Source: Capitulum mitella (lineage: Eukaryota; Arthropoda; Thecostraca; Pollicipedomorpha; Pollicipedidae). From it: DNA of 64,000 nt. How positions within the stretch are numbered: position 1 is the first letter of the stretch; each line of letters begins with the position of its first letter. The notes under the pieces were generated by a model. The model made no database searches. It saw only the letters and a program-made list of their open reading frames with translations, and was not told where the DNA came from. Both the position numbers and the translations under genes were made by a program. Positions 10,501 to 21,700 of the stretch are shown here, one piece after another. The stretch covers positions 24,617,398-24,681,397 of the forward strand of contig CP099841.1 in the NCBI GenBank assembly GCA_030062745.1. Reading direction: 5' to 3'.

Positions 10501-12057
10501 TTAGTGACGACCCCGCAGGGCAACGAAACTGCAGTCAGTTTAGTCTTGTTAAGCTGCTGAATCCCGGTCTATTCGCGGGACCTGGTCTTGGGGCATTGTG
10601 CACAGTATCCGCAGGCTTAACCCACAGCCAGGACAATGAACATTCGCCTCGGGCGCCTGTTAAACGGCCAGGACCTGACCTCGCGGCGCTTCGTTCGGAG
10701 CTTTGTTAGCAGTGTTCCGATAACCGATAATCCGCCTGGCCCAGACTGGATGAAGAGGACGGTCTTGAGGAGGGCAGTTGAGTGGGCCGTCCGCACGGTG
10801 GCCTGACGCTGCAGTGATTGGTACGGCCTGGCAGGGTGAGGTCGCGAATCTTACATGTATGTATCATGTAAAAGCCTTGAGTCAGAGGCTCGTCAGGGTA
10901 GCCCGATTTGGTTCAGGTCAGCTTTTTTCTGCACGACGCTTTTGAAATTGGAAACCTTGATATGTACGATTTGTCACCTCAGACGTTATTGTCATAACGG
11001 AAACTTTCTAACTGAATGCAAGCGAATGTTCTCGCACATCGGTATTAAATCCTGTAGGATTGCATTTAGATGGCAGGCAAATGGCTTATATTTCCGTCAA
11101 GTGGATCACTTTTTAATGCAGAGAATGGAGAAGTCTTGTTGAATAATACGAGTACATCAGTTTACAGATTATATGCAATGTTTGTATTGTTGGGAAGCTT
11201 GATTCGTCAGGGAGCAGCCGGAGAAACCGGAGAAAATTATTAGGGAATCTCCTCCGACAGGATCACCTTGTGCACATTTGCGAGGGACAAATTTTGAGAT
11301 GGTTAAGGAGTTAGAAAATGGTTCTCTTATGTCATTTATAGATTACGTGAATCATCAACAATGCTAACCGTTTCGATTTCCGACGTGTTTGGTACGATAA
11401 CGCGAACAAAGACAACAGGAACAAACAATTGGATCAGCGCTTTGCAAACATGCAAAACTGGTTGAGTGGTCCAGTGTGCTCCTTGGACAAGACGTGATGC
11501 ATTCGCAAGAAAACGAATGTTATTGAAAATGCGTTTCGGTATTAATCCTGCATACGATACCTTTACTGTGTGAATTGCTGCAAAAATATGGAACACTGGG
11601 GGCAAGAAAACATTGTTTAATTTTGTCTAACACCCAACCATTTGGAAAATAGCAAGAAAGCATCAAGTCTTCTGGATCCGACAACTAAATAAAATATTTG
11701 GAATCTCCAATATGGTTCTGAAACGTGCGGAGTGCCAAAGCCAGACACGCTGGAAACAAACGTGGACAGTACTGAAGCACCTCCGCTTTGTTGACTGATG
11801 TCAATAAAATGCTTATCTATAGCGACTGTCCGCGAGAAACACGTTTTGCTCAATAGCCCTCGGGATACTTAATCAAACTTGCTTCTCTTTCAAACACGCT
11901 TAGCATGTGAAGAACTTTTCTTATGTCTGTTACCCAAGTTTTCCTCCAAGCCTTTTGAACGTGATTAAAATGAGCACCAGAAGCATCTGGTGCTTCTGGT
12001 GCTCAGTATTCTTAGGCCAATGTTTCTAAACATCCATAATATCACTGGAAAGGCATT
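10501..12057. other. Non-coding stretch containing a perfect hairpin
   Basis: No supported gene is seen. Minus-strand frames at 11336-11605 and 11617-11853 are short and unrecognised. The hairpin at 11972-12004 is listed separately. Confidence 0.3.
11972..12004. repeat. Perfect 14-bp inverted repeat with 5-nt loop
   Basis: GAGCACCAGAAGCA at 11972-11985 is the exact reverse complement of TGCTTCTGGTGCTC at 11991-12004, with TCTGG between. The arms also contain a partly repeated GCACCAGA/TCTGGTGC motif, so alternative folds exist. It is not followed by a T-run. Its role is unknown. Confidence 0.85.
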
Positions 12058-12420
12058 TCATTTAACACTTCGATACGGGGTATCTGTGTCTGAAGATTTA
12101 AGCATCTTTATATCGCCTCTCTTTCCACACATGTCACTGGTTGTCGCTTCGGCTATGCTGGCTGTGGCATTTTCATATCCCTCCATCCGTCTGCGAAAGT
12201 CCTCTCGCAACTCCTCAACAAAACTATGATCCCAAAAAACGTCTGGACCAACGGAAGCTCTAGGAACAAACGCACGGCTTGTCCCGGCGATCTTTAACTC
12301 CCATGGATACAACTGGACATATAGCTCACTTCGGCCTGAGTTCAGACAGTTGCCAGAACCAGTTAAGTTCTTTTTCTCGCAGGTTTCTAACGTCAGGCCT
12401 GAGGCAAAGTCGATCACCTA
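12058..12420 (-). CDS. Unrecognised coding-like frame of about 120 codons
   Basis: On the minus strand a frame runs from a TAG just upstream (12418-12420, just before GTG at 12415-12417) to TGA at 12058. It has balanced amino acid content, several Cys and two possible N-glycosylation motifs (NLT and NAT). There is no ATG at its start. The AG at that point could serve as a splice acceptor, but the pyrimidine tract is poor. The left end of the older TTAA element (12426) lies only a few bases away, so upstream sequence has been displaced. I do not recognise a family. It may be an exon, a gene fragment or chance. Confidence 0.25.
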
Positions 12421-12429
12421 GTTTTTTAA

Positions 12430-13396
12430 CCCTTCTCTCGTACGCGTAACGCTAGTACGCATTGCTACATCGGGGGTTATTCGACCCCCGAGATCTCGAG
12501 AACTCTTAGTCCGATTGAATTGCAACTAACGGCAACCTACTTGCCATGGCGTAAACAACATCTTTACAAAAAAAGATAAACCTGCAAGGGATGAATACAA
12601 GGGCAAAAGACAGAAATAAGAGTATGTTTTATTGATTATAGCTCCGATGTTTGTTGATCCGATTCTGACATGAATCGAGAGTTAACCGATGGGACTTTCT
12701 CTTAGCCCATGCGTTTTGAATTTTGAGAAAATTCATACGTGTTCCCACGGCAAGGAAATGAAAGAAGTATCTTTTGAGAACCGAATTAACATTAGGATTA
12801 AAATATTTTTAAATTTCAATGTATATATATACATATAATATTAATATATACATAAATAAATTTTGGAATTTATAAAATATCTTATTAGTCATTTTGTACT
12901 TCAGAAGTACAAATCGTATCACGTTGTTTGTATAATATTGGCATAAGCGGCGCCACGGGCATGGAAAAAGGAAACTGTCATGGTCGCATATTCATCAAGT
13001 CAGCTTACGGTCTTTGACCTCAAATAACCTCAGATGGCCTCAGCATCACGCGGAATGAGTTTAGTAAACGTCTTGTTTATGACCGTCGTGATAAATATAC
13101 GTAGGCGTATGGTACGTACGTAAAACATCGTACGCGCGGATGTTGTAAGTCACAGATCCATGGCCCGACCTGATATCAACCCCAAATTTAAAACACAAAG
13201 GGAGGACACTGTGCTGGAGTACATATATTTCGAATATTTCGTTTAAAATATTACTGTCAAAAATATTTACATAGAAGCAAAATTTACCTGTTGACCGTGA
13301 CCTGACCATGTGATGTGACCTTAGGTGACCGAAAATATTTTTGTATGTTTGCCAAGTTAATTGCTTATGTAGTCAGACAAAGTTTTACGTCATATC
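12430..13396 (-). mobile_element. Older TTAA element (copy E), first segment
   Basis: This is a diverged copy of the 1.2 kb TTAA family in the same orientation as the 26111 copy. It begins TTAA (12426-12429) then CCCTTCTC and carries the shared GAGATCTCGAGAACT block at about 12489. The body follows the 26111 copy in order, including the block of degraded AGGTCA-like motifs near 13000. At 13397-13400 it is interrupted at TTAA by the younger copy A and resumes at 14609. It has no coding capacity. Confidence 0.8.
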
Positions 13397-13400
13397 TTAA

Positions 13401-14604
13401 CCCTATTCCCGGCAGGGCGGCTGGATCCGCCCCCTCGGGTGTTTTGCTTGCCAATTCCAGGCTTTTTAACGCAGCTTCACGAAACTTGCAGGCCATTCTT
13501 TCTACGTACCGTGACAAAATTTCAATTTTTTTTTTCTCTCAGGAACGGAGCCAGGTAACGTTTTTGGGAGGCACCTCATGCCATTTTTGGCCATGTTGAG
13601 GGTAAAAGGAAAATGTCTGCCAAAACAGCGTTTTTAAGATAGAACTTACAAATTTATATGGATGTATAGCTAAATAGTTCGGCAATGTACAGGTATAATT
13701 TTGTTCATCTGAGGTCACTTTACACGGCCACGTCAGGGTCAAAAGTCAAAATTTGGTTTTATTGCAATAATTTCTGCGCTGTTTTTTTTCAAATGCCAAA
13801 CCTGAAATATATCTAACTTATATACAATATATGCCCTCTACTTGTGTATCAAGTTTGAGCTTGATATCAGGTCGGGTCACGGAGCTATGACCTAAAATGT
13901 CAGTGCGCGTACCCTATATCACAATAGCCATAAAATGAAATTTTTGAAATAGAGTGAATTCAAATGATTGAAAACGTTTACAGATAATATAAAACGCACA
14001 CGAGATCATTCCAAGTGACTCCAAGGTCACTGAAGGTCATTTAAGGTCAAAGGTCACAGGCTGATCTGAAGAAAGTGTGACCATGACAGCTCCCCCTTTT
14101 TCATGTCCCTGGCACCGCCTATGCCAACGATATACAAACATTGTAATGTGATTTGTACTTCTTTAGCATAACATGACTAGCAGAAGCCAAAAAAGTGTTT
14201 TTGCCTTTTTTGTTCATTCAGTTGTTGGAAAAGTAATCCTCCTATTTTTGAAACCCTGTGAACGCCCATGAGTTTTCTCAAAATTTCAGATGTGTGTACC
14301 AATGGTAAAAGTCCTATCCATAATCTCTCGATTCATGCCAGTTTCATCGAAATCGGTCCATAAACAAGGGAGTTATTAGAAGTCCAAATGTACCCCTGAT
14401 TTTGACATTTTTGCCCCCTTGTATCCATCCCTTTCAAAATTTTGGAAATTTCTTTAAAAAAATGCAGTTCACGTCATGGCAAATCGATTGCCGTTTGTTG
14501 CGATAAAACCGGATGTGCAGTTCTCGAGATCTCAGGGGTGGCCGAATCCGACCCCCCCCCCCTGCCGGGAATCGGCCATACCGTCTAGCCCACCGGGAAT
14601 AGGG
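13401..14604 (+). mobile_element. TTAA (piggyBac-like) non-autonomous element, copy A
   Basis: This 1204-bp element is flanked by TTAA at 13397-13400 and 14605-14608. The left end is CCCTATTCCCGG and the right end CCGGGAATAGGG, so the terminal inverted repeat is about 12 bp. A GGCTGGATCCGCC hairpin-like stretch follows the left end. A second, inner CTGCCGGGAAT copy lies about 20 bp inside the right repeat. An array of four AGGTCA motifs lies at 14024-14056. There is no transposase frame, so it would need an enzyme from elsewhere. Established knowledge: TTAA target duplication and CCC...GGG ends are typical of piggyBac elements. Confidence 0.88.
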
Positions 14605-14608
14605 TTAA

Positions 14609-14825
14609 AAGCTCTGTTTTTTGGAAGGTATTGATTGCCCTTTTACCTTAAAAAACAAGAAAAATGGCCTGAGGTATCTCCCAAAAACGCAGCCTGGCTC
14701 CGCTCCGGGGAAAAAATTATGAAAGTTTTACAAAGTACGTAGAAGAGGAAAATTCACCAAGTTTCGTGATGCTACTTCAAAACCTTGAAAGTGGCGAGAA
14801 AGACCCGCGGCGGGAGTTTTTGAAA
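14609..14825 (-). mobile_element. Older TTAA element (copy E), second segment
   Basis: After copy A the older element resumes with AAGCTCTGTTTTTTGG, matching AAACTCTGTTTTTGG after the same TTAA in the 26111 copy. It continues through CCTGGCTCCGC and CACCAAGTTTCGTGA to about 14825. The expected terminal repeat is not found, so this end is truncated or decayed. Confidence 0.8.
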
Positions 14826-15111
14826 CCCCCATACCGAAAGAGACTCAAGCCGGCATTTACTGCGATGTTTTGCCACCTTTCATTGACGGGGCGGGGGCTT
14901 CACACACCTTTCCTGTCTATCTCGAGAACAAATTGTTCGATTCGTCTGCTTTAAACGACGATCGACAGTGCCGGGCATTGCAATTCTATGGCTTTTTTAA
15001 CTTTTGGATCACTGACAACGCCATGGGTCAGGTCAGACACGAAAGGGACCATTTTCTCCGGAGTTGCTTAATCACAATGAAAAGCAGAAATGGACTAAAA
15101 GCTGCCCAGCA
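14826..15111. other. Non-coding stretch
   Basis: Nothing beyond short frames is seen. Confidence 0.3.
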
Positions 15112-15275
15112 ACATCAGCGCAGCCAAAGAGGGGGCGAGGGGCCCGTCCCCCTCAGGCCCTCATTTTTTGTGAAAACCATTGCACATCGTCTTCCCTGCA
15201 AGCGGTTTTCGTATGATTTCAGCTCACACTAAGCTCCACCTAGGAAAATCCTGGCTGCGTCCCAGCCTGGCGATA
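15112..15275 (-). repeat. Interspersed repeat, copy 2 of 2 (family G)
   Basis: This is the reverse-complement partner of 1404-1560. The shared core on this strand is CCATTGCACATCGTCTTC, and the G/C-rich ends are also shared. The two copies are about 13.7 kb apart and in opposite orientation. Confidence 0.6.
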
Positions 15276-15297
15276 CGTCCCTGTCAGCTTTTTCTAA

Positions 15298-15390
15298 CGT
15301 TCTCATATTCTCGCACTCTCATATTCTCATATCCTCATATTTTCATATTCCTATATTTTCATATTCTTATATCCTCATATTCATTCACCC
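15298..15390. repeat. CATATT-type low-complexity array
   Basis: This is a degenerate tandem of TCTCATAT and TTCATATT-like units about 90 bp long, immediately before family F. Confidence 0.8.
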
Positions 15391-15394
15391 AAGC

Positions 15395-15850
15395 TCATAA
15401 AAAGTCAAGACCACAGGTTCGGTCAAATTTGACCTCCGTTATAACGTGTCATGCAATACATGTTTTCTGACCCAATCGACAACGAGATTAAAAAAGGCGC
15501 TTTCAAAGAGCCTTGGGCACGAAAAAGTCTTGAAATGGTTCCAATAACTGTGCACATGCAACATTGCAATATTTTGTGGTTTCAAATTTGGAGTACCACG
15601 AGCACGCCAATGACCTCTACCTGGCATGTCTGGATGGTCCTGGAAACCAGTTTGTCCCATGTTGCACATTTCCATGAATGTTGCATAACAATACAAAGGC
15701 CGATATCTCAGAACGTCAAACAAATACCATGAGTTTCCTCGCTAAGATGAAATCTGCATGAAACCGCCAAAGACCAGACTACGAAAAAATACTGCAATGT
15801 CGCAAGAAATAGCTGTATAAACTGCACCTACAGTTTGTTGCATGAAAATT
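15395..15850 (+). repeat. Interspersed repeat family F, uninterrupted copy
   Basis: It matches the two parts of family F that flank the 26111 element. Matching blocks include AAGTCAAGACCACAGG (against AAGTCAAGGCCACAGG), GAAATGGTTCC followed by GTGCACATGCA (against GAAATGGCTCC and GTGCACATGCA), and a shared segment near 15780-15840. The uninterrupted order here gives the pre-insertion structure for the 26111 element. The family is non-coding and its class is unknown. Confidence 0.65.
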
Positions 15851-17340
15851 CAATAATCTATCTGTCCGAATCCAAAAATCAGTTTATTCAGTGTCTTTTA
15901 TAGAATGTATTCTCACTGGACCCGGAAAATTAAAAAATCCATATTTGACCTACGATGACTTAGCATGAGGTCAAAAGCTCCATATTGAGCTCTGAGGCCA
16001 CGCTGATATGCAGCGCAAGTCTCAGCCATCATATATTGTAAAAGCTCAGGCGATACGGCGAAGTAAAATTGAACGTCGACTCTATGACGTCATTAGGACG
16101 TGACCTAAAATGACTTTGTTTCAAAATTTTTGTTATTAAGTGTAGAAATGAGGTAAGAAAAAGCACTGAAAGCTCCAAGACGCTGCGTTCATGCGTTTGG
16201 GGGATATCTGGGAAATGAGCCAGGGTGGTGTTAAACGTTCGCGTTAATGACGGACTAATGGAGAGCTTAGCTGCATTAAGACGCATACAAATAATTTCCT
16301 GCGATGAAAGCATTACGTATAGCATTAAATTGGTCATGGTTATCAAGGCTGATCGTTTATCATTAGGACGGAGGTTAAATGCTTCCAGACTTCCTCGCCA
16401 ACCGGCGAAGCAAATCAAGGCACGTGAATTGGTTTGTCACACGTTGGTTGCCGAACGCCGTTTAGCAGTTTGAGATAGCGTTGCATGCCAAGTACGTCGG
16501 CTTTCGCGAGGAACCCAAGGGTTCATGGAGGGCAAACGTCAGAATGGGGCATCGGTTCATCAGGAGGCGGGTGCGTGGTATTCTGCTCTTTGTCAGGACC
16601 AAGGTCGAGTCAAGTGGCACTAAACTCATGTCAGGGACCGTGATGGATCATTGCTTTGCGGTGGCCGCTCTCTGACTTTACATCCGAAATGGCTAAGCCT
16701 CGTAGGTCTCAGAATTTCCCATGGCGAGGAGATATCTATCTACGCTCTCCTAATTCACATTTATTATGCGGCTAATTTGGCGATTTAGGAAATATTAGTG
16801 AAAACAAGGTGTAAAGCTTATTTCAGCAAAAACAAAACAAGGCTTTATCCGTCATGCAGTTCAAAAGGTAAAAATATCACAAAAAGAAAAATTAGAAGCA
16901 TTTAAATGTGTAAATGGCCACAAAACAGAAACAAAAAACCATCAAGAAAAACGCCGAAAAAACACAGTTTTAGATTTTCCAATTTACTTACATTTACTTA
17001 CACGACTTGCGTTCGCACTTCTAGGTCATTGCTTTTTATATCTGGATATGCTGGTCTAGCTTCTTCCTGGAACGGCCAGAACAGCGTGTGCTGACGGACG
17101 CATGGTGTAATGACGACGTGGGTTGTCTGCCGCTCCTGAATTAGTCTCATGTCATCAGTTGGAGACCGAGCTTATCTGCTCCTAGACCATGCCGCAGGCA
17201 AGAATATAGCATTTATCTGGTTTTCTCCGTCTGTCTTACCGAATCTCAATCTTCCCTCATGTGTGTGCACACTCAGGGTTCATGTCGTTCTGATTTTCCA
17301 GAAGCGTCGGGCCGTGTGTGGTTAGATTGGACGGGAAGGG
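15851..17340. other. Non-coding stretch with scattered TGACC motifs
   Basis: AT-rich sequence near 15850-16120 has several TGACC/GGTCA words like those of the TTAA elements, so further repeat remnants are possible. Otherwise no gene could be supported. Confidence 0.3.
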
Positions 17341-17612
17341 GGGGGGAACTCCCGGCCAATCAGCGTCGTCGCGCCGTTAACGCCGCAGACGGCCAATCGA
17401 GCGGCTCAGGTCGGCAGCTGATCAGCCGACGGCAATAAGGTGGCGGGGCATCAGAACCACCACGGCCACCACTCAGGTCAGCGGCCATCGGGATGTCTGG
17501 CGTCCGGCGCCGGTCTCCCCTCCCGCGGGACCACTCTGTCGACGGAGTCGGACTGTTGGCGGTCCCGCTTCTCCTCGGAGGAAGACTCTGCAGGTGGCAC
17601 ATGCACCGCCTT

Positions 17613-18010
17613 GGTACCTCTGTTAACGGAGACCGATGGTCTGAATACTGGTACCTCCGTTAACGGAGGCTGGCGGTCTGAACCCTGGTACCTCTGTTAA
17701 CGGAGACTGGCGGTCTGAACCCTGGGACCTCCGTTAACGGAGAATGACGATCTGAACCCTGAAACCTCTGATTACAGAGACTGACTCTCTGCCCCTGGTA
17801 CTCCTTTTAACGAAGACTGGCGGTCTGAACCCTGTCACCTCTGTTAACGGAGACTGACTGTCTGAACCCTGGTATCTCTGATAGAGGATACTGACTGTCT
17901 GATCACTGGTACCCCTGGTAACAGAGACTGACTGTCTGAACCCTGGTGCCGGAGACGGAGACTGATGGTCTGAACCCCGTTATCCCTTTTAAAGGAAACC
18001 GTCGGTCTGA
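17613..18010. repeat. 37-bp minisatellite with GTTAAC palindromes
   Basis: About eleven degenerate units with a 37-bp period are present. The core of the unit is CTC(C/T)GTTAACGGAG, followed by an ACTGGCGGTCTGAACCCT-like segment. Where the fourth base is C (for example 17655-17668) the core is a perfect 14-bp palindrome. Later units (17750-17930) are more diverged. Confidence 0.9.
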
Positions 18011-18386
18011 AGGTATTCCCCCTCTCCGGCCAAACATTTTCCCGCTTGTGAAAGTGGGCTGACTGCTGTGGGACCATGAACTGACCACTGGTCTAGTTCG
18101 CGTCTTTGGTACGGGGCCGATCTTTCTGCTGGGTGGATGCGGCCAGCTCGGGGCTGCGCCGATCGGCGCCTGGCTTCCGGCGGCTGGCGGAGCCGTTTAT
18201 CACGGCCTGTCGACCATTCACGTCCGTCCAGGCCATTACACCGATTGTAAGTACCCGGGAGTGAGTGTCCGAGTGTGTTTGCGGTGCTCAGGGCCGTGAT
18301 GACGGGCCAGAGGAGGGCTTCTAGAGAGATTGGTGCCACCAGTGATCTGGGTTCCATCAGACGGCTCGTCCATCAGGGAACGGACT

Positions 18387-18746
18387 GTCAGACCCGGCTG
18401 CGGGCTCTGCGGTGCCGTCAGACCCGGCTATAGCCTCTTTTGTGCCGTCAGACCGAACTGTAGCCTCTGTTGTGCCGTCAGACGCGGCTGTGGCCACTAT
18501 GGTGACGTCAGACCCGGCTGTAGCCACTGTGGTGCCGTCAGGTCCGTCTACGGCTTTTGTGGTGCCGTCAGACCCGGCTTTACCTTTTGTGGTGCCGTCA
18601 GGCCCGGTTGTGGCCTCTTTGATGACGTCAGACCCGGCTGTGGCTTCTGTGGTGCCGTTAGACCCGGTTGCAGCCTCTGTGGTGACGTCAGACCAGGCTG
18701 TAGCCTATGTGGTGCCGTCGGACCCGGTTGTGGCCTCTCTGACCCC
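18387..18746. repeat. 30-bp minisatellite with TGACGTCA sites
   Basis: Twelve units of exactly 30 bp are present, of the type GTCAGACCCGGCTGTGGCCT and ten more bases. Three unit junctions read TGACGTCA (18503-18510, 18623-18630, 18683-18690), while most others read TGCCGTCA. The period is a multiple of three, so two plus-strand frames and one minus-strand frame all stay open as ten-residue repeats (for example VRPGCGLCGA or VVPSDPAVAS). That argues against any one of them being selected. Confidence 0.9.
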
Positions 18747-21700
18747 ATGTCGCGCAGTCTGTTCAGTACAATTTTTCCCTTGCGTTATTTGGCAGTCATG
18801 CTGAGCAGGTATGCCGGCGCCAAAGTCGAGAGAATTTTCATGGCTAATCATTACGAATTTGCCCCTGAATGAACCGAATTTGCCTTTGATCGGATTAAAT
18901 TCTTCACCGCCGTTGTCGAGTGAATATGAACTTAAGCGGCAAATCTGCCCTCTAAATTTCGTGTATTTGTTCGTGAGTTAGGACATGTAGTCTCGTGGGC
19001 ACAGAACAGAGCAGAATCCAGAGTTAAGTCTTGTGTCTCGTCTGGAGTCAGTCAGCCGTCTGACTGATGATCTGTGCCAGGCGTTGCGTTTGAGTTTCAC
19101 AACGGTCGCCAGTTTGTGGATCGAGACTGAAGGAGTTATCCGGTCCTGGGACGGTCTTGTTTAGTTACACGGCATAATATAAGCCCCCACCTTTATGTAA
19201 CTCGCTTTCTGGAACAAAGTTGATTTATTTTTATAGATACTTGTGCTGTGGGCAAGGATCATCGCATCATGCTGCTAAGCGTCAATTCCCACTTAAAGGC
19301 ACCAAGGAAAACATTTTGGAAATATAAAGATAACTGATATTGATATGGATTGTGCGGTAAAACTGTAGCATGCCAGACGGTGCAGTATCAGTTTTTGACA
19401 TCATTGCTAATATCATTAATGTCAGATATCTGCGGTCCTTCGTGAAGAGAATGCTGGCAAATCACAGTCGAACCGGCTTTTAAAATAATCTACTCATGAC
19501 GGAGACAAACTGCTGATTTTTATGTTTTGTTATTGGTTTCGGTTCGGAACGTTCCTGCCCTTGTCGATGCTCATTTAGTGGGGATCGCTTTAGCCAGCGG
19601 GCCAGCTTTAGAGCTAGACACTTAAACATTTCATGAGCTGTAAAACATCCCGATAAGCAAGAGCCGTGCTCATTCAAACTGGCAGCTTTTACCCGTATCT
19701 GAACGGTCGCTAAAGGCAGAGGATGCTCTGCATCAGGCCACGCCAGAGTGGCCGACACGCGCTGGCCCGTGGTTGAAGCGAGCACATATTGCTGTTGACA
19801 TAGAACTTTCAGTATGCAAATCCTCAGGAGGCTTACTTCCCGCGGGACTAGTACACATCCGATATTGGATCACTGTTTGTCCAAAGGAAAATGACACTGT
19901 AATTGGATGAGCCAGAATCGCCTGCGGGCCTTGAAATGGAGGGCGATGTTCCATATCGTTTCGGAAAGTATGGATTGAAAACAATATCGCCCAGCGTTTG
20001 GCCCGCGGCCCAGTCAGCAGCTGGCCAGAGGAGGCCGCACAGACGACCGGACGAAAGTGACGACATCTTCGGCATCTCAAACTCCGGCTACATAATCAGC
20101 CACTAACCCGGCAGTGAGCGATCTTGTGTGCAGGCAGAATCATTGCAACAAGCTTTACTTGCTACGATTACTAAAAGAATCCCATGTCAAAATGCTTGGA
20201 AAAATAGGAATGAAATATGCACTAGGCAAGCCATTCACCTTCAGGCTAATGCGACAATCATAAATTCATCGCCTCAGGGCTTACACAACCAAGGGAGTTT
20301 ACAAGAAACAAATGATGCGTAGCCAATGTGGTAGTTGGCCAAACTTCTTGCTATCTTCCTCGCTTACTTTGTTCTTCATTCAGACTTTCAAACAATAAGT
20401 CCGTAGGCAACGCCAGGCCCCTTGTGGATCTAAGAATGCTATCAAAAAGTTAGTGTGAGTCTTCCAGCCAAGTCACGTTAGATACACTTCCTGGAGCCTG
20501 TTTCTACGTGTGGTGGGTCTGTGATTGGAAGTGGTTGTTTCACGCGATTGTTGCAGCAGATCCTTTTACATGGGGCATTATTCCCAATAACCTGGGACAC
20601 GATCCACGGTGACCGGTCACATCATCGGCTATGGCTACGGCATCATCCGAGATGACTAGATGGAAAGGTCATCGAACACCGCAGGATCGTGAGCGTGGTC
20701 TACGCCGCAACGGCCGAGTCCTGAACGGCGCTGACGTGCAGTTGAACTTTTTATCTTACCCTCTGTTTTACGGCATATACGTCGGTTTCTTAATAACCCT
20801 TTAAGATTCCCATGTTTAGCCAACGGAAGGGGGAAATTCTGCATACAGCGACAACCTTTTACCCAAAAGAAATATGTGGTGGAAAATGTCATGCAAACCA
20901 ACGTGGGCTGCAATAAAAACTCAGATAAGGGTCCAACTGCCCACAACATTTAGCGGTTCGTAGGCGTTTTCCGCAGTTCCAAAGCTCTCAGAGAGAGAAC
21001 CTGTCTCGATCCTCCTCCATTGCTCGTTTAGCCTGGAGGCCCTCCACTGTTTGTACCAATCACTCCCAAAATGATTTCAAACTCCTCTCAGTTCCAGAGC
21101 ACGCTTCTGTGCTACATTCACAATTTCGTAGCAAACAGAATTGCCTTCACTGTTGACTGACTAATCGCTCCGATGTAGCGCAGCCTGATGCCCGCATGTC
21201 TAAACGCGACCGCCAGCGTCTACTCCGTGTCCCCTGCATGGCGGGCGTTTCCGCACCGCTCTGTGACCAGCTGGAATCGCTTGTCTGCTCCGGCTGTCAC
21301 CGCCTGCAGCCAGCTCAGACAACGTAAGCCCGGGCCTCACCAGGAGCTGTACAAGATGGACAAATGAGGCATGTGCATCACAGTGGTCACTGTATCTGAT
21401 GTTTCTGTGCGATTTGCCTTGCGCAAAGGCCATTTTCATCTGTAGCTTTTTGTGTAGTTTGTTTTTTTTATCATGTCCAGTCTTTGTTACACGGACGGCT
21501 GGAAAAAATAGAGCCCAGTTTACGTTGACACGCGTCAGTGTCTCAGAAATAAAATGACATAAAACGAAAGTAGAAGCAAAAATAAATAAAATGACGCCAG
21601 TGAACACTGAGCTTAGAATCCTACGTGGATGGGTCCGATACATAATAGAATTTCCTCTTTTACTACGACACTACAAAATGTAATTGCTAACAAGCACCCA

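Noticed and set aside
14565-14604. G/C-run palindromes at element ends considered as transcription terminators
   Set aside because: They recur at fixed positions in every copy of the transposon family and are part of its termini.
17613-18746. Adjacent tandem arrays considered as a CRISPR array
   Set aside because: Repeats are contiguous and degenerate with no unique spacers, and the DNA is eukaryotic.
18330-18872. 180-codon repetitive Gly/Cys-rich frame
   Set aside because: The 30-bp period keeps several frames on both strands open, so none is specially supported.
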